A DNA stretch of 64,000 nucleotides, taken from Pseudomonas tremae (GTDB lineage Bacteria > Pseudomonadota > Gammaproteobacteria > Pseudomonadales > Pseudomonadaceae). The translations under genes and the position numbers were made by a program. Where the stretch lies: the NCBI RefSeq assembly GCF_001401155.1, contig NZ_LJRO01000384.1:124001-188000 (forward strand). The letters are read 5' to 3'. The notes below the pieces were generated by a model, which worked only from the letters and a program-made list of their open reading frames with translations, was not told where the DNA came from and did not search any database. Shown here in pieces: positions 29,991 through 38,808 of this stretch (its first letter is position 1; every line of letters starts with the position of its first letter).

Positions 29991-31166
29991 ATGACACGTT
30001 CATTACGAATCCTCTATATCGCCATCTTCCTGGCCATTCTGCTGGTCCTGGGCGTCTGGTCGCTGCGCAGTTTCAGCACGTTCTCGACCTCGGCCGAGAC
30101 CACCGTGCTTAACGGCAAATGGACCAAGGCGGCGGAAACCCATTATGACGATGAGTTCCCGATCAAGCGTCTGGGCACCAACCTCTGGGCGGCGCTGGAC
30201 TTCAAACTGTTCAACGAAGGTCGTCCGGGCGTAGTGCTCGGCAAGGACCAGTGGTTGTACACCGATGAAGAGTTCGATGCGGTTGCCAATGGTGAGCAGA
30301 ACGAAGCCGACAACCTGGCGCTGATCCAGGGTGTTCGCGACGCACTGGAAAAGCATGGCACTAAACTGGTCCTGGCAATCGTTCCGGCAAAAACCCGTCT
30401 GTACCCGGAACACATCGGTGACACCAAACCTGCCAGCCTGCATGTCGATCTGTATCAACAGTTCCACGATCAGGTGGCCAAGGCCGGCATCTTTGCCCCG
30501 GACCTGCTGGCACCGCTGCAGGCGGCCAAACAGCAAGGTCAGGTCTTCCTGCGTACCGATACCCACTGGACGCCGATGGGTGCCGAAGTTGCCGCGCAGC
30601 AACTGAGCGCTGCAATTGCCCGGCAAACCCCGCTGGAAGGCGAACCTGAGCAGTTCGTCACACAAGCAAAGGGAACTGAAGCTTACAAAGGCGACCTGAC
30701 TACATTCCTGCCACTCGATCCGCTGTTCAGCAATCTGCTGCCCAAGCCCGACGAGCTGCAGAAACGCAGCACTGATCCGGTAGAAGGCGCTGCGGCAGGC
30801 GATGACGCCCTGTTTGCAGACAGTGATATCCCGGTGGGTCTGGTGGGCACCAGCTACAGCGCAAACCCTAACTGGAACTTTGTCGGTGCGTTGAAGCAGG
30901 CGCTGCGCAGTGACGTCGTCAACTACGCCGAAGACGGCCACGGTCCGATTCTGCCGATGCTCAAGTACCTGCAGACCGATGCGTTCAAGAACACCCCGCC
31001 GCAAGTCGTGATCTGGGAATTCCCGGAGCGCTACCTGCCGGCCCACAACGACCTTGGCGAGTTCGATCCCAAGTGGATCGCAGAGCTCAAGAAGTCGCGT
31101 GACACCCAAGAAAATGTGGCACTCAACGCCAAACAATCCGAGTCGCCCAACCGGGCGCAAAACTGA
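29991..31166 (+). CDS. algJ: Alginate O-acetyltransferase AlgJ
   Basis: A 391-residue periplasmic acetyltransferase anchored by an N-terminal uncleaved signal (LRILYIAIFLAILLVLGVWS). It is a paralogue of the AlgX SGNH domain and shows the same catalytic pieces: TDTHWTPMGAE with Asp and His, and GTSYSANP with Ser. It has acetyl-esterase activity in homologues and passes acetyl groups toward AlgX. The Shine-Dalgarno GAGGAG is strong. Confidence 0.95.
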   Translation: MTRSLRILYIAIFLAILLVLGVWSLRSFSTFSTSAETTVLNGKWTKAAETHYDDEFPIKRLGTNLWAALDFKLFNEGRPGVVLGKDQWLYTDEEFDAVANGEQNEADNLALIQGVRDALEKHGTKLVLAIVPAKTRLYPEHIGDTKPASLHVDLYQQFHDQVAKAGIFAPDLLAPLQAAKQQGQVFLRTDTHWTPMGAEVAAQQLSAAIARQTPLEGEPEQFVTQAKGTEAYKGDLTTFLPLDPLFSNLLPKPDELQKRSTDPVEGAAAGDDALFADSDIPVGLVGTSYSANPNWNFVGALKQALRSDVVNYAEDGHGPILPMLKYLQTDAFKNTPPQVVIWEFPERYLPAHNDLGEFDPKWIAELKKSRDTQENVALNAKQSESPNRAQN

Positions 31167-31178
31167 GAGGACTGACTC

Positions 31179-31847
31179 ATGACTTTTAACACTACTGCTA
31201 ACCGTTCGACCGCAAAACGCCTTTTCAAGACCTGCGCAATGGCTGCCGGTCTGGGCCTGATGTCCCTGCAAGCATTTGCTGGCGACTCCGCCCTCTACGG
31301 CCCGACTGCCCCTAAAGGCTCGACGTTCGTGCGTGTCTACAACGCCAGCAGCGCAGAAATCAGCGCCAGCGTCGGCAACACCAACCTCAACGAAGTGGCG
31401 CCACTGGGCAGTACTGCGTTCAGCTTCATGCCACAGGGCGACTACACAGCCAAGCTGGGCAGCCAGAGCCTGCCGGTCAAGCTGGCGGGTGATCACTATT
31501 ACACCCTGGTCAACAACGCCAGCGGCAAGCCACAACTGGTTGAAGAACCTCCGTTCAAGAACAAGCAGAAATCCTTGGTTCGCGTTCAGAACCTGAGCGA
31601 CAAGTCACTGACCTTGAAAACCGCAGATGGCAAGACCGATGTGGTCAAGGCTGTAGCGGCCAAAGGCACCGGCGAGCGTGAAATCAACCCGGTCAAGGTC
31701 AGCCTGGCGCTGTACGACGGCGACAAGAAAGTCACCGATGTGAAACCAGTGGCGCTGGAGCGTGGCGAAGCCGCCGTGCTCTACATCACCGGCAGTGGCA
31801 GCAGCCTCTCGCCAGTGTGGGTCAAGCCACCGGTCGCAACCCGCTAA
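31179..31847 (+). CDS. algF: Alginate O-acetylation adaptor AlgF
   Basis: A 222-residue periplasmic protein with a signal peptide ending at QAFAG. It consists of two small beta-sandwich-like halves with no recognisable catalytic motif. It is required for alginate acetylation and is thought to bridge AlgJ and AlgX. It begins 12 bases after algJ and is followed by a 119-base gap before algA. Confidence 0.94.
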   Translation: MTFNTTANRSTAKRLFKTCAMAAGLGLMSLQAFAGDSALYGPTAPKGSTFVRVYNASSAEISASVGNTNLNEVAPLGSTAFSFMPQGDYTAKLGSQSLPVKLAGDHYYTLVNNASGKPQLVEEPPFKNKQKSLVRVQNLSDKSLTLKTADGKTDVVKAVAAKGTGEREINPVKVSLALYDGDKKVTDVKPVALERGEAAVLYITGSGSSLSPVWVKPPVATR

Positions 31848-31966
31848 TACGGATTATGCCGGTCGGTTCAAGGCATCAGCGTTGAACCGGCCCGCGCGGA
31901 ACAAGAACAAGACTGAAACGACAGACACCTCGTACAGCCCTAATTGAATGCTTTTGGAGAAACAAA

Positions 31967-33418
31967 ATGATTCCAGTTATCTTGTCAGGCGGTAGTGGTT
32001 CACGACTCTGGCCGCTTTCGCGTAAACAATTTCCTAAACAGTTCCTTGCACTGACCAGCGACCACACCCTGTTCCAGCAAACACTGGAGCGTCTGGTGTT
32101 CGAGGGCATGCAGGAGCCTATAGTGGTCTGCAACAAGGACCACCGCTTCATCGTCAACGAGCAACTCGCCGCACTTAACCTGAAGACCCAGTCCATTTTG
32201 CTGGAGCCTTTCGGCCGCAACACGGCGCCCGCCGTTGCGCTGACCGCCATGAAACTGGTCAACGAAGGCAACGACGGCCTGATGCTGGTGCTGCCTGCCG
32301 ACCACGTCATCGAAGACCAGAAAGCCCTGCAACGCGCGCTGGCACTGGCGACCGTCGCTGCAGAACGTGGCGAAATGGTCTTGTTCGGCGTACCGGCCAA
32401 CAAACCGGAAACCGGCTATGGCTATATTAAGTCCACTGCCGATGCCCTGCTGCCGGAAGGCGTCAGCCGCGTGTCGCAGTTCGTCGAAAAGCCTGACGAG
32501 AAACGCGCTAAAGAGTTTGTCGACGCCGGTGGCTATTACTGGAACAGCGGCATGTTCCTGTTCCGTGCCAGCCGTTTCCTCGAAGAGCTGAAAAAGCACG
32601 ATCCGGACATCTACGACACTTGCCTGCTGACGCTCGAGCGCAGCGTGCTGGATGACGATGCTCTTGAAATCGATGCCTCCACCTTCGCCTGCTGCCCGGA
32701 CAACTCCATCGACTACGCCGTCATGGAAAAAACCCAGCGCGCCTGCGTTGTGCCGCTGTCGGCTGGCTGGAGCGATGTCGGCTGCTGGTCGTCGCTGTGG
32801 GAAGTCAATGCCAAGGATGCCAACGGCAACGTGACCAAGGGTGACGTGGTTATTCAGGACAGCCGCAACTGCATGATCCACGGCAACGGCAAGCTGGTGT
32901 CGGTCATCGGTCTGGACAACATTGTCGTTGTCGAAACCAAGGACGCCATGATGATTGCCCACAAGGACAAGGTCCAAGGCGTCAAGCAGATGGTCGCCAC
33001 CCTGAATGAACAGGGCCGCACCGAGACCCAGAACCACCTTGAAGTGTACCGTCCGTGGGGCTCGTACGACTCGGTAGACATGGGTGGCCGTTTCCAGGTC
33101 AAGCGTATCTCGGTCAAGCCAGGCGCCTGCCTGTCGCTGCAGATGCACCACCACCGTGCCGAGCACTGGATCGTGGTATCGGGCACTGCGCAAGTGACCT
33201 GCGACGATAACGTGTTCCTGCTCACCGAAAACCAGTCCACCTACATCCCGATTGCCTCGGTACATCGCCTGAAGAACCCAGGCAAGATCCCGTTGGAAAT
33301 CATCGAAGTGCAATCGGGCAGCTACCTGGGTGAAGACGATATCGAGCGTTTCGAAGATATCTATGGTCGCTCGAATGTACTGGAAGCGGGTGTCAAGACA
33401 CAGACTATCGCTCGTTGA
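31967..33418 (+). CDS. algA: Bifunctional phosphomannose isomerase / GDP-mannose pyrophosphorylase AlgA
   Basis: A 483-residue type II PMI-GMP. The N-terminal nucleotidyltransferase domain starts with the signature GGSGSRLWPLSR at residues 8-19 and contains the FVEKPD segment. The C-terminal cupin isomerase carries QMHHHRAEHWIVVSGTA with its metal-binding His/Glu. It supplies GDP-mannose for AlgD and closes the operon. The Shine-Dalgarno GGAGAAAC precedes the ATG. Confidence 0.97.
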   Translation: MIPVILSGGSGSRLWPLSRKQFPKQFLALTSDHTLFQQTLERLVFEGMQEPIVVCNKDHRFIVNEQLAALNLKTQSILLEPFGRNTAPAVALTAMKLVNEGNDGLMLVLPADHVIEDQKALQRALALATVAAERGEMVLFGVPANKPETGYGYIKSTADALLPEGVSRVSQFVEKPDEKRAKEFVDAGGYYWNSGMFLFRASRFLEELKKHDPDIYDTCLLTLERSVLDDDALEIDASTFACCPDNSIDYAVMEKTQRACVVPLSAGWSDVGCWSSLWEVNAKDANGNVTKGDVVIQDSRNCMIHGNGKLVSVIGLDNIVVVETKDAMMIAHKDKVQGVKQMVATLNEQGRTETQNHLEVYRPWGSYDSVDMGGRFQVKRISVKPGACLSLQMHHHRAEHWIVVSGTAQVTCDDNVFLLTENQSTYIPIASVHRLKNPGKIPLEIIEVQSGSYLGEDDIERFEDIYGRSNVLEAGVKTQTIAR

Positions 33419-33427
33419 TAGGGTTTT

Positions 33428-33469
33428 AGCTACAAGCTACAAGCTACAAGCTACAAGCTACAAGCTACA
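33428..33469. repeat. Tandem heptamer repeat (AGCTACA x6) after algA
   Basis: Six exact copies of the 7-base unit AGCTACA in direct tandem, beginning 9 bases after the algA stop. Such arrays can change copy number by slippage. The unit resembles the CAAGC-type repeats seen between algD and alg8. Confidence 0.92.
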
Positions 33470-33471
33470 CA

Positions 33472-33508
33472 GCCTCCAGCGACTCATTGTTGCCGGGGGC
33501 TTTTTTTT
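33472..33508 (+). terminator. Rho-independent terminator of the alginate operon
   Basis: Stem GCCTCCAGC / GCCGGGGGC, with 8 of 9 pairs including one wobble, an 11-nt loop and then eight T. It lies directly after the heptamer array and 53 bases past the algA stop. Confidence 0.92.
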
Positions 33509-33707
33509 GCGTGCCTACACATATTTGTAAACGGCTCGGTACTGACAGCGCTGTGAATTTCAAGTCACTGCAACCTGAAATACGCGGCGAATAGCCACTG
33601 TCATTTCTGTCAGTAGAAACCGCTCCTCATCATCTTTAGGATTGCTTGAACGTAACGGCCAGTCCCTCTCCAGCCAAAGCTACACGTTCAAACAGGAGCT
33701 ATCAGAT

Positions 33708-34061
33708 ATGACTACGCAATCTGCACCAAGCCTTCCAGTCCCCTTTATAAAAGGCGCCTCAGCAAAAAACGAAGTTCCGTCGAACGCAGATATCACGTTG
33801 GTACTTCCAGCATTTACTGGGCCCACCTGTACGCAGGTAATGCTGACTTTGATAAGTGAGCCGGAAGACTTCAACCGTCAGATCAATCAACTGGTTGAGA
33901 TAATGCAAGATAAAGATACTGTTGTGACCGTGTCCAATCTCAAGGATGGGAAAAAGATCTTCGAATCGTCGCATAAGGCTAAAATTTCAGGTTCCGTAGA
34001 CGCCGGTAACGGCCAGTGGATTGAAACGCCTGAGTCTGTTACTTACACGTTTATCGACTAA
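33708..34061 (+). CDS. Hypothetical protein, no family recognised
   Basis: A 117-residue soluble-looking protein without signal peptide or membrane segment. It begins MTTQSAPSLPVPFIKGA and has a strand-rich composition with Thr/Val patches (DTVVTVSNLKDGKK) and an acidic end (ESVTYTFID), which suggests an all-beta fold. The start is well supported by an AGGAG Shine-Dalgarno 8 bases upstream. Base composition is visibly more AT-rich than the alginate operon, and the gene is bounded by terminators on both sides, so it is an independent unit and possibly acquired. No function can be given. Confidence 0.72.
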   Translation: MTTQSAPSLPVPFIKGASAKNEVPSNADITLVLPAFTGPTCTQVMLTLISEPEDFNRQINQLVEIMQDKDTVVTVSNLKDGKKIFESSHKAKISGSVDAGNGQWIETPESVTYTFID

Positions 34062-34089
34062 AACCGTTTTAATACATCAGGACTTCAAT

Positions 34090-34113
34090 GACGCCTCCCC
34101 AGGCGTCTTTTTT
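34090..34113 (+). terminator. Rho-independent terminator after the hypothetical gene
   Basis: Perfect 7-bp stem GACGCCT / AGGCGTC with a CCCC loop followed by six T, 29 bases after the stop codon at 34061. Confidence 0.92.
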
Positions 34114-34195
34114 GTCGTTCTGCCTCGCCGCCCCATTGGTCAACCCATCCTCAATGTCTGTAGGATATCCAGCACTGCCCCTGCTGGAGACTCGT

Positions 34196-34660
34196 ATGTT
34201 TATCGGCATCCTTTTGATCCTGACCTGGCTAATCCTGCTGCTCCGTTACCCGGCCAAGGCCTTGCAGGTCTCGCTGGCAGCGGCGGCCGGGCTGGGGATC
34301 GTGGCGGCCATCGTGATCTGGCAGGACAGCCGCGAGGCGCGCCAGCTCGAGCATCTGGAAATGCGCCTGAGTTACGATCCGCAAGGCTGCCCGGCAGATC
34401 GCCCGTTACAGGTCAGCATCACTAACACCAACCAGGTCGCTCTGCAGGAACTGCGCTGGCGGATCGCTGCCTATGCGCCGGGGGACTCGGTGAATCTGGC
34501 GGACAATACTTACACAACCGCCCGCTATCGCGGCCCCGGCGAACTTCAGGCAAAGGGCGCGTGGAAGGATTGCGTGCCGTTGCCTGTATTGCGCAGCGGC
34601 TATCGTCCACAAACCCTGGAATTTCGCGCCGAACATCTGCAAGGCAGTTTCTCGGACTGA
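34196..34660 (+). CDS. Small inner-membrane protein, unknown function
   Basis: About 154 residues. Two hydrophobic segments lie at the N-terminus (MFIGILLILTWLILLLRYP and SLAAAAGLGIVAAIVIW), followed by a roughly 100-residue soluble domain, probably periplasmic. That domain has a beta-sandwich look (LQVSITNTNQVALQELRWRI) and two cysteines. I chose the ATG at 34196, where the membrane segment begins; upstream codons run through the terminator. Similar short proteins in Pseudomonas are often labelled multidrug transporter, but nothing here shows transport. Confidence 0.7.
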   Translation: MFIGILLILTWLILLLRYPAKALQVSLAAAAGLGIVAAIVIWQDSREARQLEHLEMRLSYDPQGCPADRPLQVSITNTNQVALQELRWRIAAYAPGDSVNLADNTYTTARYRGPGELQAKGAWKDCVPLPVLRSGYRPQTLEFRAEHLQGSFSD

Positions 34661-34678
34661 CCCTCAAGGACTTCACAT

Positions 34679-35497
34679 ATGCCCATTGCTCTGATCACCG
34701 GCTGCTCGAGTGGAATCGGCCGCGCCCTGGCCGACGCGTTCAAGGCCACGGGCTATGAAGTCTGGGCGACGGCACGCAAGACCGAGGATGTTGCAGCGCT
34801 GAGTGCTGCCGGGTTTATTGCGGTGCAGCTGGACGTCAACGACGCGCTGGCGCTGGCGCAACTCGCCGCAGGGCTTGAACACAGCGGGCTGGACGTGCTT
34901 ATCAACAATGCGGGCTACGGTGCGATGGGACCTTTGATGGACGGCGGCGTGGATGCCATGCGGCGGCAGTTCGAAACCAATGTGTTTTCGGTTATCGGTG
35001 TTACCCGGGCGCTGTTTCCGGCGCTGCGTCGCAACAAAGGGCTGGTGGTGAATATAGGCAGCGTGTCAGGTGTGTTGGTCACGCCGTTTGCGGGGGCTTA
35101 CTGCGCGTCCAAAGCAGCCGTTCACGCCCTCAGTGATGCGCTGCGTCTGGAGCTGGCGCCGTTTGGCGTGCAAGTGATGGAAGTACAACCGGGCGCGATT
35201 GCCTCCAGTTTCGCGAAAAACGCCAGCCACGAAGCCGAACAGTCGATCAGCGAGCAGTCACCCTGGTGGCCGATCCGCGAAGGTATCCGCGCACGTGCCA
35301 AGGCGTCGCTGGACAACCCGACACCCGCCACCGTTCTGGCTAGCGAACTGCTCAAAGCGGTGCAACAGGCCAACCCGCCACGCCTGCTGCGCATAGGCAA
35401 CGGCTCGCGCATCCTGCCGCTGATGGCGTGGCTGTTGCCCAAGGGGCTGCTGGAAAAAGGCTTGAGAAAGCGCTTTGGTCTGGATACTGATTTGTAG
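34679..35497 (+). CDS. SDR-family oxidoreductase
   Basis: A 272-residue short-chain dehydrogenase. The cofactor motif is TGCSSGIG at residues 7-14, followed by NNAG near residue 77. The catalytic Ser is in NIGSVSG and the Tyr-x3-Lys is YCASK near residue 140. The ARK after the second strand suggests NADP preference. The substrate is unknown. It starts 18 bases after the small membrane protein gene, so the two may be cotranscribed. Confidence 0.88.
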   Translation: MPIALITGCSSGIGRALADAFKATGYEVWATARKTEDVAALSAAGFIAVQLDVNDALALAQLAAGLEHSGLDVLINNAGYGAMGPLMDGGVDAMRRQFETNVFSVIGVTRALFPALRRNKGLVVNIGSVSGVLVTPFAGAYCASKAAVHALSDALRLELAPFGVQVMEVQPGAIASSFAKNASHEAEQSISEQSPWWPIREGIRARAKASLDNPTPATVLASELLKAVQQANPPRLLRIGNGSRILPLMAWLLPKGLLEKGLRKRFGLDTDL

Positions 35498-35547
35498 CGT
35501 AGAGCTTCACGACAGGCAGTTTTCTGCACGCTCCGCATCCTTGATGA

Positions 35548-36408
35548 TCAGCCACCTGTTGGCCGGACGATCACGGTGCAGGTCATCCCCGCTGCCAGCA
35601 GTACACCTTCAGGCACGTGATCAAGATGAATGCGCACCGGCACGCGCTGGGCCAGGCGTACCCAGTTGAAGGTCGGGTTCACATCAGCGATCAGCTCGCG
35701 GCTTTGCGGATTATCGCGATCATAGATACCGCGCGCGATGCTTTCGACATGGCCCGCGAGCACTTCGCCGCTCATCAGTTGCATATCCGCCGGATCACCC
35801 GGTTTCAGGTGCGGCAATTTGGTTTCCTCGAAAAAACCGTAAACCCAGAACGAGTTCATGTCGACCACCGCCATTTTCGCTTCGCCAATGCGCGCGTAGT
35901 CACCGCGATGAACGTTCAGGTTGGTGACATAACCGTCCACCGCGGCCACTACCCGGGTGCGTGAGAGGTTCAGTTGAGCGGCCTCCAGTTGCGCTTGCGC
36001 CAGTTGGTAATCGGCCAGCGCCGAGGTGGCCACATTGCTGGCGTCGTCACGATTTTCCGCTGAAATCACCAGCTCATCCATATCGGCGCGGCGCTTGGCG
36101 TTGAGCTTGCGCATCTCCCAGGTTGCCTTGCGCGACGCCAGCAAGGCCTGCGCCTGCCTGACGGCGATCTGGTAATGCTCGGGATCGATCTGCATCAACA
36201 GATCGCCGCGTTTCACCTGCTGATTGTCGCATACCGGCACCTCCACCACCCTGCCGGACACATCGGCGGCCACGTTGATAACATCGGCACGCACCCGACC
36301 ATCACGCGTCCACGGTGTATCCATGTAATCGACCCACAGCGCCCGACCGACGCACAGTGCCAAGGCGAGCACCAGCAAGGTGGCAATCAGGCTGAAAAGC
36401 TTTTTCAT
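35548..36408 (-). CDS. HlyD-family periplasmic adaptor of a FUSC efflux system (AaeA-like)
   Basis: A 286-residue membrane-fusion protein. One N-terminal membrane anchor (LIATLLVLALALCVGRALW) is followed by the lipoyl/barrel-sandwich half (VDYMDTPWTRDGRVRADVINVA), a coiled-coil hairpin around residues 80-150, and the second half-domain ending at DHVPEGVLLAAGMTCTV. WTRDGRVRADV is characteristic of the AaeA/EmrA-like subfamily. It lies last in a four-gene efflux operon with DUF1656, FUSC and an outer-membrane factor. Confidence 0.9.
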   Translation of the reverse strand: MKKLFSLIATLLVLALALCVGRALWVDYMDTPWTRDGRVRADVINVAADVSGRVVEVPVCDNQQVKRGDLLMQIDPEHYQIAVRQAQALLASRKATWEMRKLNAKRRADMDELVISAENRDDASNVATSALADYQLAQAQLEAAQLNLSRTRVVAAVDGYVTNLNVHRGDYARIGEAKMAVVDMNSFWVYGFFEETKLPHLKPGDPADMQLMSGEVLAGHVESIARGIYDRDNPQSRELIADVNPTFNWVRLAQRVPVRIHLDHVPEGVLLAAGMTCTVIVRPTGG

Positions 36409-36430
36409 CAGGGAGTTCTCGACCCAGGCA

Positions 36431-36631
36431 TCAACGATAAAGGGGCAGCGCCAAAGCGCCGAAAATGCAGACGAACAGGCTCAGCCGCAGCAAAGCCGGG
36501 TGCCAGAAATACCGATACAGATCGAAGCCGGCCAACAGCCGGTCCAGCGTCCAGCCCAGGACCATCGCGAGCAGAAACATCAGTGTCAGGGTCGGCATGT
36601 ATACCCCGTGGAACGCTATTTCACGTGGCAT
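36431..36631 (-). CDS. DUF1656 small membrane protein (AaeX-like)
   Basis: A 66-residue protein with two membrane segments (LTLMFLLAMVLGWTLDRLL and LLRLSLFVCIFGALAL). It starts MPREIAFHGVYMPTL, the usual DUF1656 N-terminus, including the conserved E-x3-G-x-Y-x-P pattern. DUF1656/AaeX proteins sit between FUSC and HlyD genes in aromatic-acid efflux operons. It overlaps the FUSC 3' end by 16 bases. Confidence 0.88.
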   Translation of the reverse strand: MPREIAFHGVYMPTLTLMFLLAMVLGWTLDRLLAGFDLYRYFWHPALLRLSLFVCIFGALALPLYR

Positions 36632-38808
36632 GGGCCTGTCCTGAAGCCGCTTGGGTGCACGCCGTAGACGGCCAGCGGTGACTGTGTGTCCAGCAGCGAG
36701 GTGCGAATGAAGTGCAGGTAGCTCTTCACTCGACGCAACACAGATGTATCGAAGTGCGAGGCAAATGGCTCATCCGCTTCCTGCACGCGTTTGATCGCCT
36801 GATCGACAGCCAGCAGGCCGCGCTGCAGATTGACGGCATCGGGCTTAATGAACAGCCGGATCAAGGCCCGCCCCATCACCCGTAATGCGACACGCCAAGG
36901 CTGATATTCAGCGTAAGCAGGATGAACAGGCAGCGTGGCCTGCTCACGACGCAGTTCGATGATCGCGTGACCGATTTCCAGCACCACGAACATCCAGCGC
37001 AGCAATTCGCGTTGCACCAGCGGCCTGCTGACGGCCAGACCATAGGCTTGGTGCATCAGGTCGCGAGTCTGGCTTTCAAAGCTTGAACCGAGGCGATTCA
37101 GCGGTGCGCTGATGGCGAACACCACTTGATTGCGCAGCGCCTGCTCCAGTCGCCGCCACATCCAGTGGCTATCGGGCGGCAGAATGATCGCCCCCGCCGC
37201 TGCACAGATCAGCATGCCGATGACCATCGCGAGGTAATCGTTGATGAAGGTATAGGGGTTGTAGCGGGTCAGGTTATCCGGCACCGAGCCGAGGCTGAAA
37301 AAGATCAGCAGTCCCAACCCATAACCCGCCCACTGCGGGCGCGAACCGAGGAACGCGCCGAACATGAATACCGGTGCCAGCAGCATGCACAACAGCGCAA
37401 AGCCATCGATAAGCGGGAACAGAAAGAAGGTTTCGACAAACCCCAGCAACGCACCGAGCAGCGTGCCGCAGGCCATCTGAAACGACATGCGCTTCGGGTT
37501 ATTGGTGGTCGATGACAGCGCAACCGTCGCCGCCGAAGCCAGGGTCATGCTTGCGCCGCTGGGCCAGGCGGTCAGCACCCACCAGGCACTCATCAGCCCG
37601 ACCACGCTGGTTGCGCGCGCACCCGCGGCCAGTGCAGTCAACCAATGGGTACGCGGCACGAACGACTCTTTCCATTGCTCGCGAACATGCGTGTGCTCGG
37701 CCAGCGATGCATGGGTGCGCGCGTAATCAAGCAATTCGCTGATCAGCCGGTACAGCAGCTCGAATGCCGTATGGAAATCGAGCCGCTCGGCATCACTCGG
37801 TGCCGCTTGCTCAAGCTCGGCACGCAAGCGTCTGACGAGGTCGGGCCATTGCGCTTTGCAATACTCCAGCTGACTGACCAGTACGCAGGCATCATCAGGG
37901 ATCAGGGCGAGGCCAGCGAACCTGTCCAGCAGGCCGGCCAAGTGTTCAAGACCAGGATCGATATGCGTCAACACGGCCCCGGACTGCCCGTTGCGAAGCC
38001 GTTCAAGCAGTTGATGCAGCGCGTTGAAGCGCGTGGTGACAGCCATGAATTCGCTGTTCAGCCGATTAAGCCGCCCATTGCGCCGCCGCATGTGCGGGTC
38101 TTCGAATACCGTGACGCTGCGCATGCCCTCCAAACCGATAGCCTCCGCAACGAAGCGTACGTTGCCGGTTTCAAACGCAGCGCGTGATGTATCGCCGCGC
38201 AAGCCTTCTGTCACGAAACGCGCAAATACCCCGAAGCGCAGATACAGCGCGTTACGCATGGCGGCACTGGCGCTTTGCGGCAATATGGCAGCACTCACCG
38301 CCGTGGCGCAGAGAATCCCCAGTGTAATTTCCAGTACGCGCCAGACGGCGGCCATGAATGCCCCTTCAGGGTGCGCCAGCGCAGGCAGGCCGACCATGGC
38401 GGCGGTATACCCGGCGAGCACAAAACCGTAAGCACGAAAGTTACGATAACGCGCAGCGCCCGCAGAGCAGGTGCCGACCCACAATGCCAGACAGCCGAGA
38501 AACGGCACCGGGTCCTGGGCAAACAGGGCCATCAACAGCACCATCATGGCCGACCCGGCCAATGTGCCCAGCAGTCTATAGAAACTCTTGGCGAACACCT
38601 GCCCGCTCTGCGACTGCATGACGATGAACACCGTAATTATCGCAGTGTGCGGTTGCGGCAACTCCAGCCGCAGTGCCAGCCAGTAGGTCAGAAATGCAGC
38701 GATCAACACCTTGAAGATGTATATCCATGTCACCCCGTCACTGCGCGCCCAGCTATTGAATTCTCGGCGCCAGGGCAAAACGTGAAGGCGTTGCAGGGTG
38801 GCGATCAT
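36616..38808 (-). CDS. FUSC-family efflux transporter (AaeB-like)
   Basis: A 730-residue inner-membrane protein with two blocks of about five to six membrane segments (roughly residues 30-170 and 395-540), each followed by a cytoplasmic helical domain. This is the FUSC/AaeB architecture. Typical segments include LELPQPHTAIITVFIVMQS near residue 45 and the second-block repeat SGASMTLASAATVALSSTT. AaeB exports hydroxylated aromatic acids in E. coli; the substrate here is inferred at family level only. The start overlaps the outer-membrane-factor stop by 4 bases. Confidence 0.9.
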   Translation of the reverse strand: MIATLQRLHVLPWRREFNSWARSDGVTWIYIFKVLIAAFLTYWLALRLELPQPHTAIITVFIVMQSQSGQVFAKSFYRLLGTLAGSAMMVLLMALFAQDPVPFLGCLALWVGTCSAGAARYRNFRAYGFVLAGYTAAMVGLPALAHPEGAFMAAVWRVLEITLGILCATAVSAAILPQSASAAMRNALYLRFGVFARFVTEGLRGDTSRAAFETGNVRFVAEAIGLEGMRSVTVFEDPHMRRRNGRLNRLNSEFMAVTTRFNALHQLLERLRNGQSGAVLTHIDPGLEHLAGLLDRFAGLALIPDDACVLVSQLEYCKAQWPDLVRRLRAELEQAAPSDAERLDFHTAFELLYRLISELLDYARTHASLAEHTHVREQWKESFVPRTHWLTALAAGARATSVVGLMSAWWVLTAWPSGASMTLASAATVALSSTTNNPKRMSFQMACGTLLGALLGFVETFFLFPLIDGFALLCMLLAPVFMFGAFLGSRPQWAGYGLGLLIFFSLGSVPDNLTRYNPYTFINDYLAMVIGMLICAAAGAIILPPDSHWMWRRLEQALRNQVVFAISAPLNRLGSSFESQTRDLMHQAYGLAVSRPLVQRELLRWMFVVLEIGHAIIELRREQATLPVHPAYAEYQPWRVALRVMGRALIRLFIKPDAVNLQRGLLAVDQAIKRVQEADEPFASHFDTSVLRRVKSYLHFIRTSLLDTQSPLAVYGVHPSGFRTGPCHVK

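Noticed and set aside
33428-33469. Possible CRISPR-like array
   Set aside because: Units are 7 bases with no spacers and there are no cas genes; it is a simple tandem repeat.
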